This document shows positions 1-6,533 of a stretch of 14,363 nt of DNA, piece by piece. Position 1 is the stretch's first letter. Each line of letters opens with the position of its first letter. This stretch comes from DASTQL01 sp035462845 (GTDB lineage: Bacteria > Actinomycetota > Actinomycetes > Jiangellales > Jiangellaceae), in contig DATHTV010000092.1 of assembly GCA_035462845.1 (NCBI GenBank), positions 1 to 14,363 of the forward strand. Direction: 5' to 3'. A model generated the notes under the pieces. The model saw only the letters and a program-made list of their open reading frames with translations. It was not told where the DNA came from and searched no databases. The position numbers were made by a program, and so were the translations under genes.

Positions 1-1
1 C

Positions 2-27
2 CCAGCGCGGTGAATTCACCACGCTGG
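2..27. repeat. palindromic repeat, copy A (possibly cut at left edge)
   Basis: A 26-base inverted repeat with one mismatched pair (C8 against A21), centred on GAATTC. Its core, AGCGCGGTGAATTCACC (4-20), differs by one base from the core of the hairpin at 381-426. Similarity continues to the right: 4-38 and 393-427 agree at about 27 of 35 positions. Outer arms like those of the second copy cannot be assessed because the window starts here. It may be the terminator of a gene left of the window; that is inference. Confidence 0.6.
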
Positions 28-91
28 CCACCCACTGACCTCGGACCAGGGCCGCGCGTGGCCGTCGACGTGCGGGGGTACGGGCAGGGGC

Positions 92-352
92 ATGACCGAT
101 GACGCCACGTCCCGGACCGACGACGCCACGGGTTCCGCTGCGGAGCGGCCGGGTGAGGGCCTGGTCCAGCCGGAGGGCGTCGACGCCGGCTCCGCGCTCG
201 CCACCGACGAGGACCTGGACGTCTCCGCCGACGTACGGGGCGGGGGGCGGCCCGACGCGGCGCCGGAGCGGTTCGACCACCCGCCCGAGGAGCTGCTCGG
301 CCCGCCGGTCCAGGACCGTGACGGCCCCGGGCAGACCCGCTCGGCCGACTGA
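92..352 (+). CDS. small acidic hypothetical protein
   Basis: An 86-aa protein, strongly acidic, rich in Asp, Glu, Gly and Pro, with no predicted membrane segment, signal peptide or recognisable catalytic motif. It looks disordered. The middle, around residues 42-72, has a patterned stretch (DLDVSADVRGGGRP, then PPEELLG) that looks more conserved than the flanks. The ATG at 92 follows a weak purine run (CAGGGGC), too close to be a textbook Shine-Dalgarno. It converges on glnA2 and is bracketed by two palindromic repeat copies (2-27 and 381-426). A longer open frame exists on the opposite strand (16-408), but it is Arg/Ser/Pro-rich like antisense readings of GC-rich genes. I do not recognise a function; it is probably a lineage-restricted conserved hypothetical. 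Confidence 0.6.
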   Translation: MTDDATSRTDDATGSAAERPGEGLVQPEGVDAGSALATDEDLDVSADVRGGGRPDAAPERFDHPPEELLGPPVQDRDGPGQTRSAD

Positions 353-364
353 GTGACGTCACTC
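351..364. other. perfect 14-bp palindrome at the stop of the small acidic gene
   Basis: GAGTGACGTCACTC reads identically on both strands. It overlaps the last two bases of the TGA stop at 350-352. It could be a protein-binding site or, as RNA, a small 5-bp hairpin with an ACGT loop acting with the larger hairpin at 381-426. No function is proven. Confidence 0.4.
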
Positions 365-380
365 CGGCACGCGACGCGGC

Positions 381-426
381 AAGTGGGGGCGGAGCGCGGT
401 GCATTCACCGCGCCATGCCCCCACTT
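381..426. terminator. long hairpin between convergent genes, palindromic repeat copy B
   Basis: Outer arms AAGTGGGGGC (381-390) and GCCCCCACTT (417-426) pair perfectly over 10 bp. Inner arms GCGCGGTG (394-401) and CACCGCGC (406-413) pair over 8 bp with loop CATT. A short internal mismatch separates the two helices. It lies 28 bases past the stop of the small acidic gene and 36 bases past the stop of glnA2, so it fits a bidirectional terminator without a U-tract, as is common in actinobacteria. Its core repeats at 4-20. Confidence 0.6.
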
Positions 427-462
427 ACGCGGGTGCCGTGATCATTGGGGGACGCGGCGGCG

Positions 463-1800
463 TCAGAGGACGGGGAGCATGTGGTCGAGCTCGTACTGGG
501 TGACCTGCCGGCGGTAGGCGTCCCACTCGGCCCGCTTGTTGCGCAGGAAGAACTCGAAGACGTGCTCGCCGAGGGTCTCGGCGACCAGCTCGGAGCCCTC
601 CATGACCCGGATCGCCTCCTCGAGCGACGAGGGCAGCGGGGCGATGCCGAGCGCCCGCCGCTCCCGCTCGGTGAGCGCCCAGACGTCGTCCTCGGCACCG
701 GGGGGCAGCTCGTAGGACTCCTCGATCCCCTTCAGCCCGGCCCCCAGCAGCAACGCGTAGGACAGGTACGGGTTGCACGCCGAGTCCAGCGCCCGGAACT
801 CGACGCGCGTCGCCTGCCCCTTGCCCGGCTTGTACATCGGGACGCGGACGAGCGCCGAGCGGTTGTTGTGCCCCCAGCACACGTACGCGGGGGCCTCGCC
901 CCCGCCGAAGAGCCGCTTGTAGGAGTTCACCCACTGGTTGGTGACAGCGGTGATCTCCGGTGCGTGCCGCAGCAGCCCGGCGATGAACGACCGGGCCACC
1001 TTGGACAGCTGGAACTTCGCCCCCGCCTCGTGGAAGGCGTTGGTGTCGCCCTCGAAGAGCGACAGGTGGGTGTGCATGCCCGACCCGGGCCACTGGGTGA
1101 AGGGCTTGGGCATGAAGGAGGCGTACAGCCCTTGGGCCAGGGCGACCTCCTTGACCACCACCCGAAAAGTCATGATGTTGTCGGCCGTGGTCAGCGCGTC
1201 CGCGTAGCGCAGGTCGATCTCCTGCTGCCCCGGGGCTCCCTCGTGGTGGCTGAACTCCACCGAGATGCCCATCGCCTCGAGCATGGTGATCGCCTGGCGC
1301 CGGAAGTCGTGCGCCAGCCCGTGCGGGGTGTGGTCGAAGTACCCGCTGGCGTCGACCGGCTCGGGGATCTCGCCGGCCCGGGGCCGGTCCTTGAAGAGGA
1401 AGAACTCGATCTCGGGGTGGGTGTAGAAGCTGAACCCCAGGTCGGCTCCCCGCGCCAGCGCCCGCTTGAGCACGTGCCGCGGGTCGGCGTACGAGGGCGA
1501 GCCGTCCGGCATGAGGATGTCGCAGAACATCCGCGCCGTCCCGTTGGCGTCGCTGCGCCAGGGCAGCACCTGGAACGTGGACGGGTCCGGCTTGGCGAGC
1601 ATGTCCGCCTCGTACACGCGGGCGAAGCCCTCGATGGCCGAGCCGTCGAAGCCGATGCCCTCGGCGAAGGCCCCCTCGAGCTCGGCCGGGGCGATGGCGA
1701 CCGACTTCAGCGTCCCGGTGACGTCGGTGAACCACAGCCGGACGAACCGGATGTCGCGTTCCTCGAGCGTGCGGAGGACGAACTCCTGCTGCTTGTCCAC
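463..1800 (-). CDS. glnA2: type I glutamine synthetase paralogue GlnA2
   Basis: A 445-aa cytoplasmic enzyme of the glutamine synthetase family (ATP-dependent joining of ammonium or an amine to the gamma-carboxyl of glutamate), expected as a dodecamer. Visible motifs are the beta-grasp segment GFDGSAIEG (50-58), metal-binding HPEIEFFLF (128-136), GAPGQQEIDLRY (188-199), the ATP/metal region FMPKPF...GSGMHTH (229-245), the flap region NSYKRL with E302, and NNRSALVRVP (312-321). The N-terminus (DKQQEFVLRTLEERDIRFVR) and the length match actinobacterial GlnA2 (446 aa in M. tuberculosis, from memory). I chose the GTG at 1800; the longer frame upstream lacks family similarity and would run into nadE. 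Y363 sits in YELPP, where GlnA1 enzymes are adenylylated, but the flank is not canonical. A55 replaces the usual Ser of FDGSS. It is divergent from nadE. Some actinobacterial GlnA2-type paralogues act on polyamines, so the substrate is not certain. Confidence 0.93.
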   Translation of the reverse strand: MDKQQEFVLRTLEERDIRFVRLWFTDVTGTLKSVAIAPAELEGAFAEGIGFDGSAIEGFARVYEADMLAKPDPSTFQVLPWRSDANGTARMFCDILMPDGSPSYADPRHVLKRALARGADLGFSFYTHPEIEFFLFKDRPRAGEIPEPVDASGYFDHTPHGLAHDFRRQAITMLEAMGISVEFSHHEGAPGQQEIDLRYADALTTADNIMTFRVVVKEVALAQGLYASFMPKPFTQWPGSGMHTHLSLFEGDTNAFHEAGAKFQLSKVARSFIAGLLRHAPEITAVTNQWVNSYKRLFGGGEAPAYVCWGHNNRSALVRVPMYKPGKGQATRVEFRALDSACNPYLSYALLLGAGLKGIEESYELPPGAEDDVWALTERERRALGIAPLPSSLEEAIRVMEGSELVAETLGEHVFEFFLRNKRAEWDAYRRQVTQYELDHMLPVL

Positions 1801-1806
1801 GGGGGC

Positions 1807-1812
1807 AGTCTG
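1807..1812 (-). promoter_or_regulatory. possible -10 box of glnA2
   Basis: On the minus strand CAGACT lies six bases before the GTG start, the same spacing as the nadE box on the other strand. The first base departs from TANNNT, and no clear -35 or Shine-Dalgarno is seen, so this is a weak call. Confidence 0.3.
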
Positions 1813-1837
1813 CCCTGCCGGGCCCCTACCCCGCCCG

Positions 1838-1843
1838 TAGGCT
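1838..1843 (+). promoter_or_regulatory. -10 box for leaderless nadE
   Basis: TAGGCT followed by six bases and then ATG at 1850. The spacing places transcription initiation at or next to the start codon, and there is no Shine-Dalgarno. This is the standard actinobacterial leaderless arrangement. Confidence 0.6.
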
Positions 1844-1849
1844 CGGCGC

Positions 1850-3607
1850 ATGCCCCAGCTGCGCCTCGCGCTCGCCCAGGTCAACCCCACCGTGGGCGCG
1901 ATCGACCACAACGGCGACCTCGTGGCGCACTGGGCCCGGCACGCCGCCGACCGGGGCGCGCACCTGGTGGCCTTCCCGGAGATGGTGCTGACCGGCTACC
2001 CGGTCGAGGACCTCGCCCTGCGCGGGTCCTTCGTCGAGGCCTCCCGCGCGGCGCTGGAGTCGCTTGCCGCCCGGCTGGCCGCCGAGGGGCTCGGCGAGCT
2101 GGCGGTCGTCGTCGGCTACCTCGGCCGGGACGACGACGCCGCGCACGCCGAGGCGCTGGGCCGTCCCAAGGGCTCGCCGCAGAACTGCGTGGCGCTCCTG
2201 CACGGCGGGAGGGTCGTCGCCCGGCAGGCCAAGCACCACCTGCCCAACTACGGGGTCTTCGACGAGTTCCGCTACTTCGTGCGCGGCGACCGGATGGCCG
2301 TGGTGCGCGTGCGCGGGGTCGACGTCGCCCTGGCCGTCTGCGAGGACCTCTGGCAGGAGGGTGGGCCCGTCGCCGCCACCCGCGACGCGGGCGCCGGTCT
2401 GCTCGTCGTCGTGAACGGCTCCCCGTACGAGCGGAACAAGGACGACGTTCGGCTGGAGCTGTGCCGGCAGCGCGCCGCGCAGGCCGGCTGCACCCTCGCG
2501 TACGTGAACATGGTCGGCGGTCAGGACGAGCTGGTCTTCGACGGCGACTCCCTCGTCGTCGCCGTGGACGGCCAGGTGCTCGGCCGCGCGCCGCAGTTCG
2601 CCGAGGGCTGCCTGGTCGTGGACCTCGACCTGCCGGAGCCGGTGCCGCCGCGAGCGGAGGACGTCTCCCCCGCGTACGAGGTCGTGCACCACGTCGTCTC
2701 GGCGGACCCGGTCCAGCCGTACGCGGCGGAGCCGGCCGGCGTCGCACCGCGCATCGTCGACGAGGCGGAGGTCTACGCCGCGCTGGTCACCGGGCTGCAC
2801 GACTACGTGCTCAAGAACGGCTTCCGGTCGGTCGTGCTCGGGCTGTCCGGCGGCATCGACTCGGCGCTGTGCGCCGCCGTCGCCTGTGACGCCATCGGGG
2901 CGGCCAACGTGCACGGCATCTCGATGCCGTCGGCATACTCCAGCGAGCACTCCCGCTCGGACGCGGCCGACCTGGCGCAGCGCACGGGCCTGGCCTACCG
3001 GGTCCTGCCGATCGCACCGATGGTGCAGGCGTTCCTCGGCACGCTGCCGCTCACCGGGCTGGCCGAGGAGAACCTCCAGGCGCGGGTACGCGGGGTGACC
3101 CTCATGGGGCTGAGCAACCAGGAGGGGCACCTGGTGCTCGCGACCGGCAACAAGAGCGAGGTAGCGGTGGGGTACTCGACCATCTACGGCGACGCGGTCG
3201 GCGGCTTCGCGCCACTCAAGGACGTGCCCAAGACCTGGGTCTGGCAGCTCTCCCGCTGGCGCAACGCGGTCGCCGCGGAGCGGGGGGAGACGCCGCCGAT
3301 CCCGCAGGGGTCCATCGACAAGCCGCCGTCCGCGGAGCTGCGACCCGGCCAGCTCGACTCCGACTCGCTGCCCGACTACGACCTGCTGGACCGGCTGCTC
3401 GACGCGTACGTGGAGCAGGACCGGGGATCGGCGGAGCTGGTCGCCGCGGGCTACGACCCGGAGCTGGTCCGGCGGGTGCTGCGCATGGTCGACGCGGCGG
3501 AGTACAAGCGCCGCCAGTACCCGCCGGGGCCCAAGGTCAGCGAGCGCAACTTCGGCCGCGACCGGCGGCTGCCGATCACCAGCGGCTGGCGCGAGTCCCC
3601 GCGCTAG
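1850..3607 (+). CDS. nadE: glutamine-dependent NAD+ synthetase
   Basis: A 585-aa cytoplasmic enzyme making NAD+ from nicotinic acid adenine dinucleotide, ATP and glutamine-derived ammonia, the last step of NAD synthesis. The N-terminal nitrilase-fold glutaminase domain (about 1-265) carries its catalytic triad: E44 in AFPEMVLTGYP, K128 in QAKHHLPNYG, and C164 in AVCEDLW. The C-terminal synthetase domain (about 305-585) has the PP-loop SGGIDS (333-338), ATGNKSE (431-437) and the KPPSAELRPGQ segment (491-501). Both halves are complete, so it should use glutamine directly. Length fits the shorter actinobacterial form (M. tuberculosis NadE is longer). The ATG at 1850 is set by the N-terminal similarity (PQLRLALAQVNPTVGA) and by the -10 box six bases upstream. 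It diverges from glnA2; panB follows after 53 bases. Confidence 0.96.
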   Translation: MPQLRLALAQVNPTVGAIDHNGDLVAHWARHAADRGAHLVAFPEMVLTGYPVEDLALRGSFVEASRAALESLAARLAAEGLGELAVVVGYLGRDDDAAHAEALGRPKGSPQNCVALLHGGRVVARQAKHHLPNYGVFDEFRYFVRGDRMAVVRVRGVDVALAVCEDLWQEGGPVAATRDAGAGLLVVVNGSPYERNKDDVRLELCRQRAAQAGCTLAYVNMVGGQDELVFDGDSLVVAVDGQVLGRAPQFAEGCLVVDLDLPEPVPPRAEDVSPAYEVVHHVVSADPVQPYAAEPAGVAPRIVDEAEVYAALVTGLHDYVLKNGFRSVVLGLSGGIDSALCAAVACDAIGAANVHGISMPSAYSSEHSRSDAADLAQRTGLAYRVLPIAPMVQAFLGTLPLTGLAEENLQARVRGVTLMGLSNQEGHLVLATGNKSEVAVGYSTIYGDAVGGFAPLKDVPKTWVWQLSRWRNAVAAERGETPPIPQGSIDKPPSAELRPGQLDSDSLPDYDLLDRLLDAYVEQDRGSAELVAAGYDPELVRRVLRMVDAAEYKRRQYPPGPKVSERNFGRDRRLPITSGWRESPR

Positions 3608-3638
3608 AGCAGCCCGCGCCCGGCCCGGCCGGTCGCCG

Positions 3639-3644
3639 TACGAT
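3639..3644 (+). promoter_or_regulatory. possible -10 box of panB
   Basis: TACGAT lies in the nadE-panB gap and would start transcription near 3651, just at the GGAGG Shine-Dalgarno (3651-3655) that precedes the ATG at 3661. The ATG embedded at 3643 overlaps this box and is rejected as the start. Confidence 0.4.
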
Positions 3645-3660
3645 GCCGGGGGAGGCAACC

Positions 3661-4494
3661 ATGACGGAGACGGCGCCGCTCTACGGCCAGCAGCTCTCGA
3701 GGCGCGTGACGATCCGCGACCTGCAGCTCGCCAAGGTGCGCGGGGACCGGTGGCCGATGCTGACCTCGTACGACATGTACTCCGCCGAGGTCTTCGACGA
3801 GGCGGGCGTGCCGGTCCTGCTCGTCGGTGACTCGGCGGCCAACAACGTCTACGGCTACGAGGACACCCTGCCGGTGACCGTCGACGAGCTCCTCCCGCTC
3901 GCACGCGCCGTGGTGCGGGCGACCCGGCGGGCCCTGGTCGTCGGCGACCTGCCCTTCGGCTCGTACCAGCTGGGCCCCGAGCAGGCGCTCGCCACGTCGA
4001 TCCGTTTCATGAAGGAGGCCGGAGTCCAGGCGGTCAAGCTGGAGGGCGGGCACCGCGTGGTCCCGGCCGTCCAGCAGATCGTCGACGCAGGGATTCCAGT
4101 CATGGCGCACGTCGGCTTCACGCCGCAGAGCGTCAACGCCTTCGGCGGCTACCGCGTGCAGGGGCGCGGCGAGGCCGCGGAGCGGGTCCGGGAGGAAGCG
4201 CTGGCGCTGCAGGAGGCCGGCGCGTTCGCAGTCGTGCTCGAGATGGTGCCCGCCTCGGTGGCGCGGGACGTGACGGAGGCCCTGACCATCCCCACGATCG
4301 GGATCGGCGCCGGGCCGGACTGCGACGCCCAGGTGCTGGTCTGGCAGGACATGGCCGGCCTGCGGGCGGGGCGGCTGCCGAAGTTCGTCAAGACCTACGC
4401 CGACCTGCGCGGCGAGCTGGGCAAGGCGGCCCGGGCCTTCGCCGAGGAGGTGTCCGCGGGCGACTACCCCGGCCCGGAGCACTCGTACGAGTGA
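3661..4494 (+). CDS. panB: 3-methyl-2-oxobutanoate hydroxymethyltransferase
   Basis: A 277-aa TIM-barrel enzyme (PEP mutase/isocitrate lyase superfamily). It transfers a hydroxymethyl group from 5,10-methylene-tetrahydrofolate to alpha-ketoisovalerate, giving ketopantoate, the first committed step of pantothenate and CoA synthesis. Metal ligands are D57 (LLVGDS), D96 (VGDLPFGS) and E128 (KLEGG); K126 and the presumed general base E194 (LEMVP) are also present. VMAHVGFTPQS (147-157) and GIGAGPDCDAQ (214-224) are family signatures. The ATG at 3661 has GGAGG six bases upstream; the in-frame ATG at 3643 overlaps a -10-like box. It follows nadE on the same strand, so partial co-transcription is possible, and converges on the small minus-strand gene at 4526-4744. 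No other pan genes are in the window. Confidence 0.96.
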   Translation: MTETAPLYGQQLSRRVTIRDLQLAKVRGDRWPMLTSYDMYSAEVFDEAGVPVLLVGDSAANNVYGYEDTLPVTVDELLPLARAVVRATRRALVVGDLPFGSYQLGPEQALATSIRFMKEAGVQAVKLEGGHRVVPAVQQIVDAGIPVMAHVGFTPQSVNAFGGYRVQGRGEAAERVREEALALQEAGAFAVVLEMVPASVARDVTEALTIPTIGIGAGPDCDAQVLVWQDMAGLRAGRLPKFVKTYADLRGELGKAARAFAEEVSAGDYPGPEHSYE

Positions 4495-4500
4495 GGCGAG

Positions 4501-4525
4501 CCGCCCCGGCGAGTGGTGCCGGCGG
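4501..4525. terminator. possible bidirectional terminator after panB
   Basis: Arms CCGCCCCGGC (4501-4510) and GCCGGCGG (4518-4525) form 8 pairs with a two-base bulge and a seven-base loop. This fills the 31-base gap between the convergent stops of panB and the SPOR-like gene. There is no U-tract. Confidence 0.35.
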
Positions 4526-4744
4526 TCAGTCCTCGAGGTCGGCGTCGTCCCACTTGCGGTCCTCCGCCTCCCATGCCTCGGTGCGGGCCCTGGCGCGGCC
4601 GAGGGCACCCTCCGCGTCCTCCCGGCTGGCGTACGGGCCCATCCGCTCCATGTTGGCGTCACCACTCCCCTGCTCCGCCCGGCCGCGGGTCAGGTTCCAC
4701 CACCACTGCCGGTCCTCGGGCAGGTCGCGCGCGCTGGTCGTCAC
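4526..4744 (-). CDS. small conserved actinobacterial protein (SPOR-like)
   Basis: A 72-aa soluble, charged protein with no signal peptide or membrane segment. It has a tryptophan cluster (QWWWNLTRGRAEQG, 13-26) followed by MGPYASREDAEGAL (35-48) and a helical, acidic C-terminus ending DDADLED. This pattern matches the short proteins labelled SPOR-domain or conserved hypothetical in many actinobacteria, from memory. The GPY-S-R-E-A-A-L stretch resembles a sporulation-related repeat motif, but the protein is too short for a full SPOR fold and its role is unknown. The GTG start at 4744 is eight bases after a TACGGT box on the same strand; a weak GGTAGG also precedes it. It diverges from map across 63 bases and converges on panB. 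Confidence 0.8.
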   Translation of the reverse strand: MTTSARDLPEDRQWWWNLTRGRAEQGSGDANMERMGPYASREDAEGALGRARARTEAWEAEDRKWDDADLED

Positions 4745-4752
4745 GGTGACCT

Positions 4753-4758
4753 ACCGTA
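4753..4758 (-). promoter_or_regulatory. possible -10 box of the SPOR-like gene
   Basis: On the minus strand TACGGT is followed by eight bases and the GTG start, consistent with a leaderless or nearly leaderless transcript. It is paired with the map -10 box 43 bases away on the opposite strand. Confidence 0.4.
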
Positions 4759-4795
4759 CGGCCGACGCGCGCCTCGGCCCAGCGCCCCCGGCTCC

Positions 4796-4801
4796 TAGAC
4801 T
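4796..4801 (+). promoter_or_regulatory. -10 box for leaderless map
   Basis: TAGACT followed by six bases and ATG at 4808, with no Shine-Dalgarno. The geometry is the same as at nadE. Confidence 0.6.
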
Positions 4802-4807
4802 CGTCAC

Positions 4808-5671
4808 ATGACTGTCGCGCCCGGCCGGGTCTCCCCGATGCGCAGCGTCCCGCCGCACATCCCGCGTCCGGAGTACGTGGGTCGCTCGCGCCCGGCTCCG
4901 TACACCGGGCCGGAGGCCAAGGACCCGGAGACCGTCGAGCGGATGCGGCGCGCCGGCAAGCTGGCGGCGCAGGCCCTGGTCGAGGTGTCGCGCAGCATCG
5001 CCCCCGGCGTGACGACCGACGAGCTCGACCGAATCGGCCACGAGTTCCTGCTGGACCACGGGGCCTACCCGTCGACGCTCGGCTACCCGGGCTCCGGTCG
5101 CGGTCCGGCGTTCACCAAGTCGCTGTGCACCAGCGTCAACGAGGTCGTGTGCCACGGGATCCCGGACAGCACGGTGCTCAGTGACGGCGACATCCTGAAC
5201 GTCGACATCACGGCCTACCTCGACGGCGTGCACGGCGACACCGATGCCACGTACCTCGTGGGCGAGGTGGACGAGGAGTCGCGGCTGCTCGTCGAGCGGA
5301 CGCGCGAGGCACTGATGCGCGGCATCAAGGCGGTGGCGCCAGGGCGCCGGCTCAACGTGATCGGCCGGGTCATCGAGTCGTACGCACGGCGGTTCGGCTA
5401 CGGCGTCGTGCGGGAGTTCACCGGCCACGGCATCGGCACGTCGTTCCACTCGGGGCTGGTGGTCCCGCACTTCGACGACCCCTCGGCGACGACGGTCATC
5501 GAGGAGGGCATGACCTTCACCATCGAGCCGATGCTCAACCTCGGTGGCCCCGAGTGGGAGATGTGGGACGACGGCTGGACCGTCGTGACCCGGGACGGGA
5601 GCCGCTCGGCCCAGTTCGAGCACACGATCCTCGTCACCGGCAGCGGCGCGGAGATCCTCACCCTGCCCTGA
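4808..5671 (+). CDS. map: methionine aminopeptidase, type I
   Basis: A 287-aa dinuclear-metal protease that removes the initiator methionine from new proteins. All five metal ligands are visible: D133 (NVDIT), D144 (HGDTDAT), H207 (GHGIG), E240 (TIEPM) and E271 (FEHTIL). The substrate-contacting His is H116 (CHGIP). The first 40 or so residues are an N-terminal extension rich in Pro and basic residues (SVPPHIPRPEYVG), like the ribosome-interacting, SH3-ligand-like extension of the M. tuberculosis type 1c enzyme (285 aa). The zinc-finger extension of eukaryotic enzymes is absent. The ATG at 4808 sits six bases after TAGACT, so the mRNA is probably leaderless. ppgK follows after 49 bases. Confidence 0.96.
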   Translation: MTVAPGRVSPMRSVPPHIPRPEYVGRSRPAPYTGPEAKDPETVERMRRAGKLAAQALVEVSRSIAPGVTTDELDRIGHEFLLDHGAYPSTLGYPGSGRGPAFTKSLCTSVNEVVCHGIPDSTVLSDGDILNVDITAYLDGVHGDTDATYLVGEVDEESRLLVERTREALMRGIKAVAPGRRLNVIGRVIESYARRFGYGVVREFTGHGIGTSFHSGLVVPHFDDPSATTVIEEGMTFTIEPMLNLGGPEWEMWDDGWTVVTRDGSRSAQFEHTILVTGSGAEILTLP

Positions 5672-5686
5672 GTCCTGCCCCCCCGA

Positions 5687-5692
5687 TAGCGT
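5687..5692 (+). promoter_or_regulatory. possible -10 box of the ppgK-ldh operon
   Basis: TAGCGT in the 49-base gap between map and ppgK would start transcription near 5699, ahead of the AGAGGGG Shine-Dalgarno at 5709-5715. No convincing -35 is seen. Co-transcription with map remains possible. Confidence 0.4.
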
Positions 5693-5720
5693 GACACTCA
5701 CGGCGACGAGAGGGGACAGC

Positions 5721-6533
5721 ATGGCGGCGAGCGCCGGCAGGACCACCGCGCGGACAGGCTTCGGCGTCGACGTCGGAGGCAGCGGGATCAAGGGCGCTCC
5801 CGTCCACCTGGGCGACGGCTCGCTGGCCGCGGAGCGGCACCGGATCGAGACCCCCCCGGGCGCGCGGCCGGACGACGTCGTCGACGTCATCGTGCAGGTG
5901 GTGCGCTCCTTCGACTGGGAGGGCCCCTTCGGCTGCACCTTCCCCGGGATCGTCCGGCACGGTGTCATCGGCTCGGCCGCCAACGTAGACAAGTCGTGGA
6001 TCGGGGTCGACCTCGCCGCCCGGCTGACCGAGGCCACCGGCCGGCCGGCGGTGGTCGTCAACGACGCCGACGCGGCCGGGCTGGCCGAGTCGCACTGGGG
6101 CGCGGCCAAGGGCCGCGACGGCGTCGTGCTGGTGACGACCCTCGGCACCGGCATCGGCACCGCGCTCTTCGTCGACGGCCACCTCGTGCCCAACACCGAG
6201 CTCGGTCACCTCGAGATCGACGGCAAGGACGCCGAGTCGCGAGCGGCCTCCTCGGTGCGCGAGCGCAAGCGCCTGACCTGGGAGCAGTGGGCCGTCCGGC
6301 TCCAGCGCTACTACGAGCACCTCGAGTTCCTCTTCTCCCCCGACCTCTTCGTGGTCGGCGGGGGTGTGAGCAAGAAGGCGGAGAAGTTCCTGCCCCTGCT
6401 CGACCTGCGGACCGAGATCGTCCCCGCCGGGCTGCTCAACGAGGCCGGCATCGCCGGGGCGGCCGCCCTGGCGTCCGACACCCTGCCGGCGCCCACCGCG
6501 CGCCGGCGCCGCAGGACGGAGGTCCCCGCATGA
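5721..6533 (+). CDS. ppgK: polyphosphate glucokinase (ROK family)
   Basis: A 270-aa cytoplasmic kinase that phosphorylates glucose to glucose 6-phosphate using inorganic polyphosphate, and often ATP. It has the N-terminal phosphate-binding loop GVDVGGSGIKGA (15-26), catalytic D115 in VVNDADAAGL, the adenosine/phosphate loop TTLGTGIGTALF (139-150), NTELGHLEIDG (158-168), and the C-terminal VVGGGVSKKAEKFLP typical of PpgK. It lacks the N-terminal helix-turn-helix and the Cys-rich zinc motif of ROK repressors and ATP glucokinases, as expected for this subfamily. The ATG at 5721 is preceded by AGAGGGG with five bases of spacing; the in-frame GTG at 5691 overlaps a -10-like box and adds no family similarity. 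The Arg-rich tail ends in ATGA, where the stop overlaps the ldh start. Confidence 0.93.
   Translation: MAASAGRTTARTGFGVDVGGSGIKGAPVHLGDGSLAAERHRIETPPGARPDDVVDVIVQVVRSFDWEGPFGCTFPGIVRHGVIGSAANVDKSWIGVDLAARLTEATGRPAVVVNDADAAGLAESHWGAAKGRDGVVLVTTLGTGIGTALFVDGHLVPNTELGHLEIDGKDAESRAASSVRERKRLTWEQWAVRLQRYYEHLEFLFSPDLFVVGGGVSKKAEKFLPLLDLRTEIVPAGLLNEAGIAGAAALASDTLPAPTARRRRRTEVPA

Noticed and set aside
16..408. 130-aa minus-strand open frame opposite the small acidic gene
   Set aside because: Ser/Arg/Pro-rich, overlaps the palindromic hairpin, and is less protein-like than the acidic plus-strand frame; not fully excluded.
1801..1911. N-terminal extension of glnA2 (start at 1911)
   Set aside because: Would overlap nadE and the promoter region; family similarity begins exactly at the GTG at 1800.
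445..2889. 814-aa plus-strand open frame across glnA2 and nadE
   Set aside because: Antisense to glnA2 and out of frame with nadE; composition is typical of a high-GC shadow frame with no motif.
3643..3660. Earlier ATG for panB
   Set aside because: Overlaps the TACGAT box and lacks a Shine-Dalgarno; the ATG at 3661 has GGAGG at good spacing.
1826..3904. 692-aa minus-strand open frame opposite nadE and panB
   Set aside because: Mirrors the coding strand of nadE and panB, whose active sites are intact; no family signal.
5691..5720. Earlier GTG for ppgK
   Set aside because: Overlaps the -10-like TAGCGT; the ATG at 5721 has AGAGGGG upstream.
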